Shown one piece after another: positions 50,026-59,535 of a stretch of 64,000 nt of DNA. The stretch is from Ruminococcus sp. (GTDB lineage Bacteria > Bacillota > Clostridia > Oscillospirales > Ruminococcaceae). Below the pieces are notes generated by a model. That model saw nothing but the letters and a program-made list of their open reading frames with translations. It was not told the DNA's origin and made no database searches. The position numbers and the translations under genes were made by a program. The stretch lies in contig JAGAQC010000076.1 of the NCBI GenBank assembly GCA_017622925.1, positions 24,471-88,470 on the forward strand, in the 5' to 3' direction. Each line of letters begins with the position of its first letter. Within the stretch, counting starts at the first letter, position 1.

Positions 50026-52896
50026 TTAATACATTGATTCAACGATAAGCTCACGGCTCTTTACCGAACTTACGACCTCCTTTGAACCTATGATACAGCA
50101 ATTCAGAGACTTTTGAAGTTCAGCGTATGCAGTCATAAGCTTTTCGGGCGTCATTTCAAGCATATCACGGCGGAGCTTTCTGCGGCATTCGTGAGTAACC
50201 CCTCGAAAATACGCAATATCGGCATTTGAGGCATATTCACTGTCCGACATAAGAGGTTCTCCAGAAGCAATACTGCTGATAATATAAGAACTTATATCGG
50301 GAGAACCGCTGCAATATTCTTTCAGGAAATCCGCGGCTTTTTCATATATACCAATGCTTTCTTCGGGGGACGGGTCGCAGTAGGAATGCAATTTCACCTC
50401 ATTAAGAGAACTTACGTTACAGCCCGAACCGTAAGCTCCGCCTTTGACCCTTACCTCGTTCCATAGATACTCATAAGAAAGTATCGTTGAAAGCACTCCC
50501 CACACAGCCTTATCTTCGATCGGCTCGCTGATAACTGCGCCGGAATGCGAAGTGGCGGAGGGTATAACTATCCCCTGCTCCTTCGGGACTTCAAGGCTGA
50601 ATCTCATACATTCGGCAGACGGTTTCTCGCCGTCAGGAAGAACATTGATAAGCGTATCAACAGATACTTCCGCAGCAGACGCAACGCTCACAGTCAGCCG
50701 AGCCTTGCAGAAAATACGCTCCGCAAGCTCTTTCAGACTTCCCAAGAACTCCGAAAACTCATCGTCAGTCAGCTTGTTTACGTCATGGAGTATTTTATAG
50801 CTCTCAAAGCCTGCGATATACTCGCTGAATGCCGATTCGGCAGACATAACCGCCGCTGAACGCCGTACCGCAAAACGATAACCGTCCGAAATAATATCCT
50901 GTTTTAGCTCCTCCTCGTCCTGCTTCAAAAGGCGGCGGGCAAGTTCGGGATACTCGTACACAGTCTCCGTAAGAAGTTCGCCGATAAGCTCCAGCGCACT
51001 TTCGGTATTGCGTGAAAGAAAACGGGACTTCATGGTAAAAAATACTCTGCATGTTTCGGGAGTTTCATAACTTCCAAAAGCATCAAGATTTGTTGACAGA
51101 CTTCCAAGAGTGCCGATAACACGGTTTTGCAGTTCAATGCCCGTACTTTTTTCCGTAGGAAGCTCAACTATCAGCCGCTCCAAAACGGAAAGGCGTTTCA
51201 GCTCATCTTTGGTAAGGTCGTCGGCGGCAAAATAAAGCGACAGAGAAATTATCTCTTTGTCCCTTGCCGGATGCTTTAAGGTCACTATCCCCTTTTCGGC
51301 TGAAATTTCCGTCTTGAATTCAATCGGTTCACGGCTTACCTCGTTCAAAGAAAGCTTAGGGATAGTTTCTGCCGCCTCGGGTGTATCGGGAGTATTCTGC
51401 CAATCCGCAAGCTCTTTGTTAAGCTTTATAAGCTCGTTTTTCTCGTTTTCCGACATAGCGGAAAGCTCCGATCTGATACGTTCACGTTCTTTTCGGTCAA
51501 GCTCCTCGCCGTAGGAATCCGAGGGCAGCATATAAAGCTCTGCCCTTCCGCTTTTATTAAGCAGCCATTCGGAAAGCAGCTCCTCAAAATATCCGCTGTC
51601 GAGTTTTTCACGGAGAGAGGCGAAAACATCGCTCATATCAATATATTGCAGAGGATCGCCGCCGTAAAGCCATGAGGACATCGAATCTATACAGCGAACA
51701 AGTCCTTTAGGTTCTTCCGATTCCCGGAAACGAAATTCGCACCGATTCAAAGCGGCTTCAAGAATTTCTCTGCCAATACCGTTTTCAACAAGCGTGCGCG
51801 CTGCGTTTTCGGCGGCGGCTATAAGCTCCGTACCGTTTTCACGAGCTATATTGCTGAATTTCAGCACTCCGTAAGGCTGTAGGATACCGTCGGATATTCC
51901 AAGTGAAACGTCTACGCACTTTCCAGTATCAAGGACTGCTTTTTTCAAGGGCGAATCATTGCACCCTGCTACAGCCTCCGTCAGGACAGTATATGCGGTT
52001 ATTTTTTCTCTTTCCTCCCATGATGCAAGTATCTTCCCAACCGCAAGAAAAGTCTGAGCCTGTCCGCTCTCCTCCTCGGAAGAAGAATCATAATACAGCT
52101 CACGGAAACAACTTCCGATAGGCATTTGACGCTTTATTTCGGGAAGAACTCCGCATTTTTCATATTCTGAAAGATAACTGTCAATAAGCGGAAGTACCTC
52201 ATTTAGATCAATATCGCCGTCAAGGTAAATATATGAATTTGACGGGTGATAAAATTTCTTATGAGCATTTATGAACTGCTCATAGTCAAGCTCGGGAATC
52301 GCACTCGGAAGTCCGCCGTACTCAAATCGGTAAGACGTATCGGGAAACAGCATGCTATTCATTTCGCTTTCGATACGGTCGTGAACGTTCGACAAACAGC
52401 CTTTCATTTCATTGAAAACAACGCCCTTGTAGATTGCTTCTCTCTCGTCGCCGAAAAACTCGATATGATGTCCCTCCTGATAAAAAATCTCAGGTTTTGA
52501 ATATATCATCGGTTTGAAAACCGCGTCCAGATATACCTTGACAAGGTTCATGAAATCGGTATTGTTTCGGCTTGAAACGGGGAACATCGTCTTATCTGAA
52601 AACGTCATGGCATTCAGAAAAGTATTCATCGAACCTTTAAGCAGATAAAGAAACGGCTCTTTTACAGGATATTTCTCTGAACCGCCCAGAACGGAATGCT
52701 CCAGAATATGGAACACTCCTGTATCGTCCTCGGGAATCGTTTTGAAAGAAATTGAGAAAAACTTGTTTTCCTCTTTGTTATTCAGCCAAACAAGGCGAGC
52801 GGCTGTCTTATCGTGGGAAAATTCAGCAAATTCACCGCATTCAGACTGACGCACATTCGTCACGGTAAAGCCGTGAAGCTTATCTTTTATCCTCAT
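50026..52896 (-). CDS. M16 family metallopeptidase (presequence-protease type)
   Basis: A 956-residue two-lobed peptidase. The inverted zinc motif HILEH (H63, E66, H67) is in DTGVFHILEHSVLGGSEKYP, and a downstream glutamate in VVFNEMKG is the third ligand. The second half repeats the fold without catalytic residues (SHSGAVISEPIEDKAVWGVLS, VKGGAYGSGCNVSS). Length and motif order match the M16C/PreP group, which degrades peptides in a closed chamber. There is no signal peptide, so it acts in the cytosol. It starts 6 bp after the stop of the dockerin gene with no clear ribosome site, implying coupled translation. Confidence 0.93.
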   Translation of the reverse strand: MRIKDKLHGFTVTNVRQSECGEFAEFSHDKTAARLVWLNNKEENKFFSISFKTIPEDDTGVFHILEHSVLGGSEKYPVKEPFLYLLKGSMNTFLNAMTFSDKTMFPVSSRNNTDFMNLVKVYLDAVFKPMIYSKPEIFYQEGHHIEFFGDEREAIYKGVVFNEMKGCLSNVHDRIESEMNSMLFPDTSYRFEYGGLPSAIPELDYEQFINAHKKFYHPSNSYIYLDGDIDLNEVLPLIDSYLSEYEKCGVLPEIKRQMPIGSCFRELYYDSSSEEESGQAQTFLAVGKILASWEEREKITAYTVLTEAVAGCNDSPLKKAVLDTGKCVDVSLGISDGILQPYGVLKFSNIARENGTELIAAAENAARTLVENGIGREILEAALNRCEFRFRESEEPKGLVRCIDSMSSWLYGGDPLQYIDMSDVFASLREKLDSGYFEELLSEWLLNKSGRAELYMLPSDSYGEELDRKERERIRSELSAMSENEKNELIKLNKELADWQNTPDTPEAAETIPKLSLNEVSREPIEFKTEISAEKGIVTLKHPARDKEIISLSLYFAADDLTKDELKRLSVLERLIVELPTEKSTGIELQNRVIGTLGSLSTNLDAFGSYETPETCRVFFTMKSRFLSRNTESALELIGELLTETVYEYPELARRLLKQDEEELKQDIISDGYRFAVRRSAAVMSAESAFSEYIAGFESYKILHDVNKLTDDEFSEFLGSLKELAERIFCKARLTVSVASAAEVSVDTLINVLPDGEKPSAECMRFSLEVPKEQGIVIPSATSHSGAVISEPIEDKAVWGVLSTILSYEYLWNEVRVKGGAYGSGCNVSSLNEVKLHSYCDPSPEESIGIYEKAADFLKEYCSGSPDISSYIISSIASGEPLMSDSEYASNADIAYFRGVTHECRRKLRRDMLEMTPEKLMTAYAELQKSLNCCIIGSKEVVSSVKSRELIVESMY

Positions 52897-52901
52897 AGCA
52901 G

Positions 52902-53663
52902 TTATTCAAGCGTTGGGTTGCCGCCCGTCAGAGATGCTGAATAGTAAGCAAGTATTTTTGCCGCATCGGAAGAATCTACTACATCGTCATGGTTTACATC
53001 TGCGGCGATACTGCCTTTCGGAGTCAGAGTAGAAGGTCTTTCCGTGATAAGAGCAGCATATTCGCCAAGTACGAGGTTCGCATCTACAGCATCTATATTT
53101 GTATCGCCGTTTACATCTCCCAGCTTTACATAGTCAAGATGTACGGCAATTTCCTTTGCATTCTCCTCGTCAAGCGTCACGTCCCATTCCGATGTGGACT
53201 CAGCGCCGTCAACAGTAAATTTGTAGCTCTTTTCGCAAAAGCTGTCGGGATTGTCGTTGCCATCGGGAATGCTGAAAGTATCCGTGTACGCCTTGGAAGT
53301 AACACCGTAAACACCGCCTGTCAGTTCGACAGAAACAGTATAATTACGGTAATCATCACCGATATTGTCTCTGCCCTCAAGGTCAAAAGAATAGCTTTTT
53401 CCACCCTCAAGGCTGCTTTCGTAGTAGCTGTGAGCGTCATATTCGGGCGACTCGTAAACAATGCTTACGTCTGCCGAAACTCCCTCGGGAACGCTGATAA
53501 CAGCTCGTCCGTTTATATCGGCAGGATTGATATGCTCACATACCGCCTCTACCTTAACAGGCTCGGTATCTGATGCTCCTCCCTCCGCAAATGCGTTCAT
53601 GGAAAACGGAACTGCCGCTAATGTCAAAGCTGCGGCAGCGGCTAAATACTTAAAATGTCTCAT
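52902..53663 (-). CDS. Secreted protein with C-terminal type I dockerin
   Basis: A 253-residue protein with a signal peptide (KYLAAAAALTLAAVPFSMNAFAE). A beta-rich module of about 150 residues follows that I do not recognise. A dockerin occupies residues 180-250 with two calcium loops, DVNGDTNIDAVDANLVL and DVNHDDVVDSSDAAKIL. The start at 53663 is placed 11 bp after GGAGG; an in-frame TTG upstream is too close to that site. It overlaps the end of the AlgX-like gene by 14 bp, so it is part of the O-acetylation operon. Confidence 0.88.
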   Translation of the reverse strand: MRHFKYLAAAAALTLAAVPFSMNAFAEGGASDTEPVKVEAVCEHINPADINGRAVISVPEGVSADVSIVYESPEYDAHSYYESSLEGGKSYSFDLEGRDNIGDDYRNYTVSVELTGGVYGVTSKAYTDTFSIPDGNDNPDSFCEKSYKFTVDGAESTSEWDVTLDEENAKEIAVHLDYVKLGDVNGDTNIDAVDANLVLGEYAALITERPSTLTPKGSIAADVNHDDVVDSSDAAKILAYYSASLTGGNPTLE

Positions 53664-55071
53664 AATTAACAAAACCTCCGATGCTTGTAAATTGAACTGA
53701 AACTGCCCTGCCGTCAGAGTTAAGGACAGTTACCTTATATGTTGAACTTTTTTTATCCTCGGGAATATACAATGAAAAACCTCGCGAACTGTATTCTTCT
53801 TCATCAAGAAGTTCAGGCTCAAAGCAATTGAACGCTTCAAAAGCTTCGTTTTCCAATTGAACAACTATCCTATGACTGTCACCCGAGAAGCAATCCTCGG
53901 GAAGTACGCCGAAAATATGCATCATTCCACTGGTCCCGTATGATTCCAGAACCGCTCCCCTGCCGTCCGAACGCTCCGCCTTATCGGGAACGTCTGTCAA
54001 CGGAGCTTCCATTATCGGCGCTTCATTCAGAAGATTTCTTAGATTTCGCTCAACAAGCTCGATGATGACCGTATCGTTTTTCTTGACGCTGCTCAAACGA
54101 TACGGAACGGCTCTTGAAAATTCCGCCGACTCAAAAACCTCAGCCATATACGGCAGTATCGCTTCGCCGTATGAATCACGGTACATCAGCAGCTCTCCGT
54201 CCCCGTTTCCGCAGGAGGTCGTAATGAAAATGTCGTCAAGTCCTCGAAAACGGCTTGTATATTCATAAGTAAATTCGTAGTCGTTGTGAAGCTGCATATC
54301 CTTGGCGTCCTCCGCAGGATATATCATTGCCGCTAAGTCCCCAAGACGGTCATGCGCGGTATACCAGCCGTTTCCCGTTCCGCATGGAGCTTTTCCGATT
54401 TTGTTCATAAGCATGGTGTGGGCGGCATAAGCTCCGAAATTATTCCAATGAGTATCGGTCTTATGATAAAGCGGCGTAGGAGATTCAAGATTTAAAAGAG
54501 CCGACTTCATGTCAAAGAAAAAATTATCATCGGCAAGCTCCGCCGTCAGCATTTCAAGATTGCTTTTCCTATCGGAAGGTACATAATTATACGGCATATA
54601 CTCAGGGTATAACGTGTTTTTATTAGGCGCGGAAAAGAAAATAAATTCCGCTCCCCTTTGCAGGCAGTATTTTTCTATTATCCGCAGATTATTGGCAATA
54701 TTCTTGATCTCAGCGGAACTCAGGGTATCTGTCCTCAAAAAGTCATTGACAGCCTCACCATAATAAAGCCAGCCGTCCTTTCCGACAATTACATCGCTGT
54801 TCGGAGAGGTTGCCGTAAGTGCGGCTTTTAATCTTCCGTCCGCCGTAACAAGCTGCGGTCTGAACGCAAAATGCTCCGAAAAATATGTTTCAAATTCATC
54901 GAAAAACTCAAAATTCAGCTCGCCCTTTTCCGTTTTCACAGAGGGCAGCTTGCCAAGCTCTCTTTTTTCCTTAGAGCTGTCGGACTTCACAAACGGCGTC
55001 AAAACCGCAGGTACAAGGCATATTCCGATAAACGCTGCGGCATATATCCTGTAAAAAATATTCTTATTCAT
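53650..55071 (-). CDS. AlgX/AlgJ-like (DHHW) SGNH O-acetyltransferase
   Basis: A 473-residue protein with one N-terminal membrane segment (residues 8-27) and a large extracytoplasmic SGNH-like domain. Typical motifs are VVGKDGWLYYGE-type (IVGKDGWLYYGEA), FFSAPNKNTLYPEYMP, the catalytic pair region YHKTDTHWNNFGAY, and RDSYGEAILPYMAEVF with the serine. Such proteins transfer acetyl groups to exopolysaccharide or wall glycans outside the cell, with acetyl supplied by the MBOAT partner. A C-terminal beta-rich domain of about 100 residues may bind carbohydrate. It is 9 bp after the MBOAT gene. Confidence 0.88.
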   Translation of the reverse strand: MNKNIFYRIYAAAFIGICLVPAVLTPFVKSDSSKEKRELGKLPSVKTEKGELNFEFFDEFETYFSEHFAFRPQLVTADGRLKAALTATSPNSDVIVGKDGWLYYGEAVNDFLRTDTLSSAEIKNIANNLRIIEKYCLQRGAEFIFFSAPNKNTLYPEYMPYNYVPSDRKSNLEMLTAELADDNFFFDMKSALLNLESPTPLYHKTDTHWNNFGAYAAHTMLMNKIGKAPCGTGNGWYTAHDRLGDLAAMIYPAEDAKDMQLHNDYEFTYEYTSRFRGLDDIFITTSCGNGDGELLMYRDSYGEAILPYMAEVFESAEFSRAVPYRLSSVKKNDTVIIELVERNLRNLLNEAPIMEAPLTDVPDKAERSDGRGAVLESYGTSGMMHIFGVLPEDCFSGDSHRIVVQLENEAFEAFNCFEPELLDEEEYSSRGFSLYIPEDKKSSTYKVTVLNSDGRAVSVQFTSIGGFVNYETF

Positions 55072-55080
55072 ATGAGCCTC

Positions 55081-56484
55081 CTAAAATCTGAAATATATAA
55101 ACGGATTGTAAGAAGCCGATGAAAGAGTGAGTATGCAAAGTCCCAAAAGTACTACAGATACGCCGTATGAACCGTATTCGCAGGCAGCCCTCAGCTTTGC
55201 CGACGAAGCTTTTTCTTGCAACTTCCGCACAACGGGCATAGAAAATATTACAGCCATAACAAGCATGATAAGATACATGGGCGTAAGTCGGCTCATAAAA
55301 AGCGCCGTCTGAACCGAGTCCCCCGACGGAACGAACATATGTCCGATAAAACGGCATGCGTCCGAAATAGTCTCCGCTCTGAAAAAAACAAACGCAAGTA
55401 CAGTGACCAACAAAGCATAAACATGCCTGAACGGTCTCAGCCACTTTTCTGTGTTAAGGATCTTGTACGATTCAAGCATCATAAAGCAGCCGTTTAAAAG
55501 TCCCCATACAATGAAATTGAGACTTGCTCCATGCCACAGACCTGTGCAGAAAAATACTGCAAGCTTGTTGAACGCTGTTCTTACCTTGCCTTTTCTGTTG
55601 CCGCCGAGAGGAATATAAAGATACTCCTTGAACCAAGTCGATACGGAAATGTGCCACCTCCGCCAAAACTCCTGCATACTCTGAGAAATATACGGATAGT
55701 TGAAATTTTCCTTAAACGTAAATCCGAACATTGCCCCGAGACCTATAGCCATATCGCTGTAGCCGCTGAAATCAAAGTATATCTGAAACAGATACGAAAC
55801 AGCTCCGAGCCATGCAAGAGGAACGGAAAGTTCAGCCGTGTCGAGCGCATACACATAGTCAGCCGCAAACGCCATAGTATTGGCGATCAGCAGCTTTTTT
55901 GAAAGACCCGTGATAAACCGCCGTATACCCTCAGCCGTCTGCTGAGGAGTAGTTTTGCGGTGGTCGATCTGGTCAGCAAAGTCATAATATTTAACGATAG
56001 GTCCTGCCACAAGCTGCGGAAAGAAAGTTATGTACAAAGCAAGCTTGAAAAGATTCCGCTGTATGTACGCAGGATTCTTATATGCGTCAATAACGTATGA
56101 CATCGCTTGAAAAGTATAAAACGAAATTCCTATAGGCAATGCGATATTCGGTACGGAAACGCTCAGAAAAGGCAGTCTGTCCAGCATTTCCGCCCCAAAG
56201 CCCGCATATTTGAAAATACCGAGCATCGCAAGATTCATCACAACAGCGGCTGCAAGCGCCGCTTTCCTGCCCTTGTTCTCTTTTTTCACGGCAAGTCCGA
56301 AAATATAATTCATCAAAATCGAAATTATCATGAGAATTATAGCCTTCGGCTCGCCGTAGGTATAAAATGCAAGACTGAAAATTAGCAGGATAACGTTTTT
56401 TGCCGTAATACCCGGTACTATTTTGTAGAGAATATAAACTGATGTCAAAAATATAAACAGGAATACGGGACTGCTGAAAACCAT
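55081..56484 (-). CDS. MBOAT family acyltransferase, AlgI-like
   Basis: A 467-residue protein with about ten membrane segments. Family motifs are GISFYTFQAMSYVIDAY, LVAGPIVKYYDF, QSMQEFWRRWHISVSTWFKEYLYIPLGGNRKG and GLWHGASLNFIVWG, the last with the presumed catalytic histidine. It moves acetyl groups across the membrane for the AlgX-like enzyme. It lies 9 bp after a lipoprotein gene and 9 bp before algX-like, all in one operon. Confidence 0.94.
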   Translation of the reverse strand: MVFSSPVFLFIFLTSVYILYKIVPGITAKNVILLIFSLAFYTYGEPKAIILMIISILMNYIFGLAVKKENKGRKAALAAAVVMNLAMLGIFKYAGFGAEMLDRLPFLSVSVPNIALPIGISFYTFQAMSYVIDAYKNPAYIQRNLFKLALYITFFPQLVAGPIVKYYDFADQIDHRKTTPQQTAEGIRRFITGLSKKLLIANTMAFAADYVYALDTAELSVPLAWLGAVSYLFQIYFDFSGYSDMAIGLGAMFGFTFKENFNYPYISQSMQEFWRRWHISVSTWFKEYLYIPLGGNRKGKVRTAFNKLAVFFCTGLWHGASLNFIVWGLLNGCFMMLESYKILNTEKWLRPFRHVYALLVTVLAFVFFRAETISDACRFIGHMFVPSGDSVQTALFMSRLTPMYLIMLVMAVIFSMPVVRKLQEKASSAKLRAACEYGSYGVSVVLLGLCILTLSSASYNPFIYFRF

Positions 56485-56493
56485 GTCCCCTCC

Positions 56494-57225
56494 TTAAACT
56501 TCCGTATAGAACACAAGCTCGGCAACCGTGCCGTTATCATATTTAACATCAAGCTCGCTGCTTCCGCTGTAGTAGATAGTATAAGCTCCGGCAGCTTCTC
56601 CTGCGCCGTAGGCTGCTTCAACGTCTGCCTGAGAGCTTCCGACAGTTACGCCCGAAGAAGTAGAATAGCTGCCGCTTGTGATAGTTACGCAGCAAATATT
56701 TTCAACGCCGTCAAGCACGTAGCATTCAATGGTAAGTCCGTCATAGCTGTAAATTTTAGAATCAGCTCCGTTTGCAAAGCACGCAGGGGCTGTCGTAACG
56801 TCCAAAGGTTCGCCCAAAGCCGAAATAACTCCGCTTGCATTGCTGTGAAGCGACTCGAATCCGAATGTAACGCTCTGAGGCTGCGGCTCAGGTATCGGAT
56901 CCGGCTCGGGCTGCTGAGGTTCGGGGTCTGGCTCGGGTTCAGGTTCTGAATTTGGATCGGGGGCGTCTACCTCGGGAGCGTCGGTACTTTCCTCTGCTTT
57001 GGTCGCTTCTTCCGTTGACGCCTCGGTAGTTTCCTCAGCTTTTGTCTTATCCTCTGTAGCAGCCTCCGTAGTTTCTTCCGAAGCAGCTTCTGTCGTTTCT
57101 GCCGACTCTGTAGTGAGTACAGGCAGCTCGGGTGTTGACGAATCCTCGGGTTCGTTTCCGCATGAAGCCGCAGAAACCGCAAAAACAGCCGCAGCAGCAA
57201 AAATAGCCGCAATCTTTTTATTCAT
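56494..57225 (-). CDS. Lipoprotein with Thr/Glu- and Pro-rich linker
   Basis: A 243-residue protein with a lipoprotein signal (KKIAAIFAAAAVFAVSAASC, Cys 22). A low-complexity linker of about 100 residues follows (repeated TTEA/EETTEA units, then a Glu-Pro-Asp-Pro tract). The C-terminal 120 residues form a small domain (FGFESLHSNASGVISALGEPL, VENICCVTITSGSY, VGSSQADVEAAYGAG) that I do not recognise with certainty. The linker would hold that domain away from the membrane. It is the first gene of the O-acetylation operon. Confidence 0.78.
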   Translation of the reverse strand: MNKKIAAIFAAAAVFAVSAASCGNEPEDSSTPELPVLTTESAETTEAASEETTEAATEDKTKAEETTEASTEEATKAEESTDAPEVDAPDPNSEPEPEPDPEPQQPEPDPIPEPQPQSVTFGFESLHSNASGVISALGEPLDVTTAPACFANGADSKIYSYDGLTIECYVLDGVENICCVTITSGSYSTSSGVTVGSSQADVEAAYGAGEAAGAYTIYYSGSSELDVKYDNGTVAELVFYTEV

Positions 57226-57288
57226 AATGTTATACCTCCGTATTTTTGACTTTACATAATGTCGATTTTTTCAGATAAAGTTTTTTCA

Positions 57289-57325
57289 AGGGGATGTCCG
57301 CTTCAAAACAGAGTCCCCTTGAAGT
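57289..57325. terminator. Inverted repeat between surface-protein gene and O-acetylation operon
   Basis: TTCAAGGGGA...TCCCCTTGAA, a 10-bp stem with a 17-bp loop. No T-run follows on the minus strand, so a role as terminator is uncertain. Confidence 0.45.
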
Positions 57326-57338
57326 TATTCGGACAAAA

Positions 57339-59339
57339 TCAATAGAACTTAGGATATACGTACTGATAGAACGTATAGTTCTGTGACTGTAGGTATGAGA
57401 ACGTTACTCCGCTGTAGCCGTTGCAGGTATCGTAATTTACCCATTTATCGTTGGCAGCATCGTAGATCTGATTCCAGTAGTGGTCGCCTGTACCTCGTCC
57501 CGTGCCGTATACTACGCGGCTTTTAAATCCTGCCTGCTGAAAGAGAAGGTCGGTAACTGCCGCAAAGTAATAACAAACAACGTAACGATTGTCAAGGGCA
57601 TAGTTCGCAAAGTAAGCCCAGCCCTTGGAATTTATCTGGTTCAGCGTGCGTGTATTCTCTATAAAGCGGTATTTGTTATTACTGCATACGTAATTGTAAA
57701 TAGCCGAAGGCGTTTTTCCGATAGAGGAAATGATCGTTTTTGCTCTTTTCTGAACGGCTGAAAACGGAACTGCGCTTCCGTCGGCAGTAAGGTTGTAGTC
57801 GCCGACTATTTTATTCGACTCCATTTTTCCGTTTGTCTTGTTAAAGTAGTATTTCTTTCCGCCGATAGTTTTCCAGCCTGTCACCATAACGCCGTTGTCG
57901 CCGAAGTAATACTTGCCGTCGTCAAGAGTTACCCAACCCAATACCATTGCTCCGTTTTCGCCGAAGTAATATTTCTTTCCGTCAATAATAAGTCTGCCCG
58001 ATGTCATAAGCGATGTGTCGGGGTGGAAGTAATATTTCTTTCCGTCAATTTCGTAAATGCCCGTTACAGCCGAACCGTCCGCACCGAAATAGTATTTGCC
58101 GTCCTCCAGTTCTACCCAGCCTGTCTGCATAGAACCGTCATCACCGCCGAAATAATACTTCTTATCATTTATAAGAAGCTTGCCCGTAAGCATTTTGCCG
58201 CTTTTATTGTCAAAGCAGTAGTATTTGCCGTTGTAGGGCTGCTTGCCCTTGAGCATTTTATAATCGTCACCGAACAGATACTTTTCTCCCGATGTCTCAA
58301 TAATTCCCGACATTGCCGCATGATCGCTGCCGAAGAAGTACGTATCGTCACCGACAATAGTCATACCCTCCGAAAGTACGCCGTTGTCATCGGCATAATA
58401 AAGCTTTCCGTCATAGTTCTGCAATCCGCTGAGACGATTTCCCTCTTTACTGAAAAGACAGAACTTTCCGTCAATCTCGGTAACTCCCGCAGCATATTTT
58501 CCGTCGGGGTAAAAATACTTTATATTTCCGTTTATCTCAAGAAGTCCCGTGTGAAGCTTTCCCGTACCCTCGGCAAAGAGATATTCAACTCCGTCTATCT
58601 CGACAACGCCCTCTTTTCGTCCCTCTGCGGCGTCAATATAATACAGTCCGCCGTCAACTTCAATAAGTCCGAGCCGAATCTCGCCGTTCTCGGGGTCGTA
58701 ATAGTACGTTTTTTCTCCTGCTGTCACCCAGCCTGTCTGCTGTTCGCCGTTTTCGCCAAAAACATACGGAGTTTCGTTTATAACAGTTTCTCCCACAGCA
58801 AGCTTGCCTGCTGCTGTAACGTAATATATAGCATCTTCACGCTCCACAAATCCTTCGTCAAGGATCAATGCGCCCTTATATGCCGTTATGTATTTGTCGC
58901 CGTTTTCGTCTGTAAAGACATCTCCTGCGATCTTACCCTGCTCGGGTTCAATATAGAACTCCTCGCCGCAGAGCGTAAATCTTCCGTAAACAGGCTTTCC
59001 CGTTTCAGGGTCGTAATAGCGTCTTTTTCCGCCGACAGTTCTCCAGCCTGTTTTAAGAACGCCGTTTTTTGAAAAGAGGTAAAGTTCCCCCTCTATTTCC
59101 GTTTCGCCCGTTGCTTTGGAGCCTGTCTCATCGTAGTAATAAATTCTTCCGTCGGTATCAGTCACCCATTCCGAGATAAAACCGCCGTTGTCGCCGCCGA
59201 CCTCTCCTGTCAACTCGTCCGATACGCCTGCCGTTGGACTTCCGTCAGCTTCGGCAGCATATGCAGCCGCCGGAACAGCAACAGCAAGGCATAAAGAAAC
59301 TGCGGCAGCCGTTATCATCATTTTTTTGTAAGACTTCAT
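57339..59339 (-). CDS. Cell-wall-binding repeat protein with transglutaminase-like domain
   Basis: A 666-residue secreted protein. After a signal peptide (about residues 1-29), residues 55-525 consist of some twenty repeats of the choline-binding/CW_binding type, such as DGKYYFGDNGVMVTGWKTI and GEKTYYYDPENGE. The C-terminal 130 residues form a transglutaminase-like cysteine protease fold with the expected triad: Cys in YVVCYYFAAVTDLLFQ, His in GDHYWNQIYD and Asp in WVNYDTCNG. It may cleave or cross-link wall peptides or surface proteins. It has its own promoter and probably its own transcript; a hairpin (57289-57325) separates it from the next operon. Confidence 0.9.
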   Translation of the reverse strand: MKSYKKMMITAAAVSLCLAVAVPAAAYAAEADGSPTAGVSDELTGEVGGDNGGFISEWVTDTDGRIYYYDETGSKATGETEIEGELYLFSKNGVLKTGWRTVGGKRRYYDPETGKPVYGRFTLCGEEFYIEPEQGKIAGDVFTDENGDKYITAYKGALILDEGFVEREDAIYYVTAAGKLAVGETVINETPYVFGENGEQQTGWVTAGEKTYYYDPENGEIRLGLIEVDGGLYYIDAAEGRKEGVVEIDGVEYLFAEGTGKLHTGLLEINGNIKYFYPDGKYAAGVTEIDGKFCLFSKEGNRLSGLQNYDGKLYYADDNGVLSEGMTIVGDDTYFFGSDHAAMSGIIETSGEKYLFGDDYKMLKGKQPYNGKYYCFDNKSGKMLTGKLLINDKKYYFGGDDGSMQTGWVELEDGKYYFGADGSAVTGIYEIDGKKYYFHPDTSLMTSGRLIIDGKKYYFGENGAMVLGWVTLDDGKYYFGDNGVMVTGWKTIGGKKYYFNKTNGKMESNKIVGDYNLTADGSAVPFSAVQKRAKTIISSIGKTPSAIYNYVCSNNKYRFIENTRTLNQINSKGWAYFANYALDNRYVVCYYFAAVTDLLFQQAGFKSRVVYGTGRGTGDHYWNQIYDAANDKWVNYDTCNGYSGVTFSYLQSQNYTFYQYVYPKFY

Positions 59340-59395
59340 AGTTTCCTCCTTTTGTCATTATGATCGCATAGTCTCTCAATATCCAACACAAACTA

Positions 59396-59424
59396 ATTAT
59401 ACAACGTATTGCACAAAAAGTCAA
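59396..59424 (-). promoter_or_regulatory. Promoter of the wall-binding protein gene
   Basis: On the minus strand TTGACT, 17-bp spacer, TATAAT, 57 bp before the start codon. Confidence 0.82.
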
Positions 59425-59535
59425 TGGGTTTTTCTGTGAAAATTACATAAGGCAAAAAAATGAATGTTCTTTCATAAACGCTATAGTTGATTTTGCACAA
59501 AAGTCTCTTAATTCAAATAATATAATCGGAATTAT

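Noticed and set aside
57289-57325. Standard intrinsic terminator after the wall-binding gene
   Set aside because: The stem is good but no T-run follows on the minus strand; kept as a low-confidence feature only.
58023-59072. A 349-residue open frame antisense to the wall-binding repeat gene
   Set aside because: It arises from the repeat structure of the sense gene and shows no domain or start signal.
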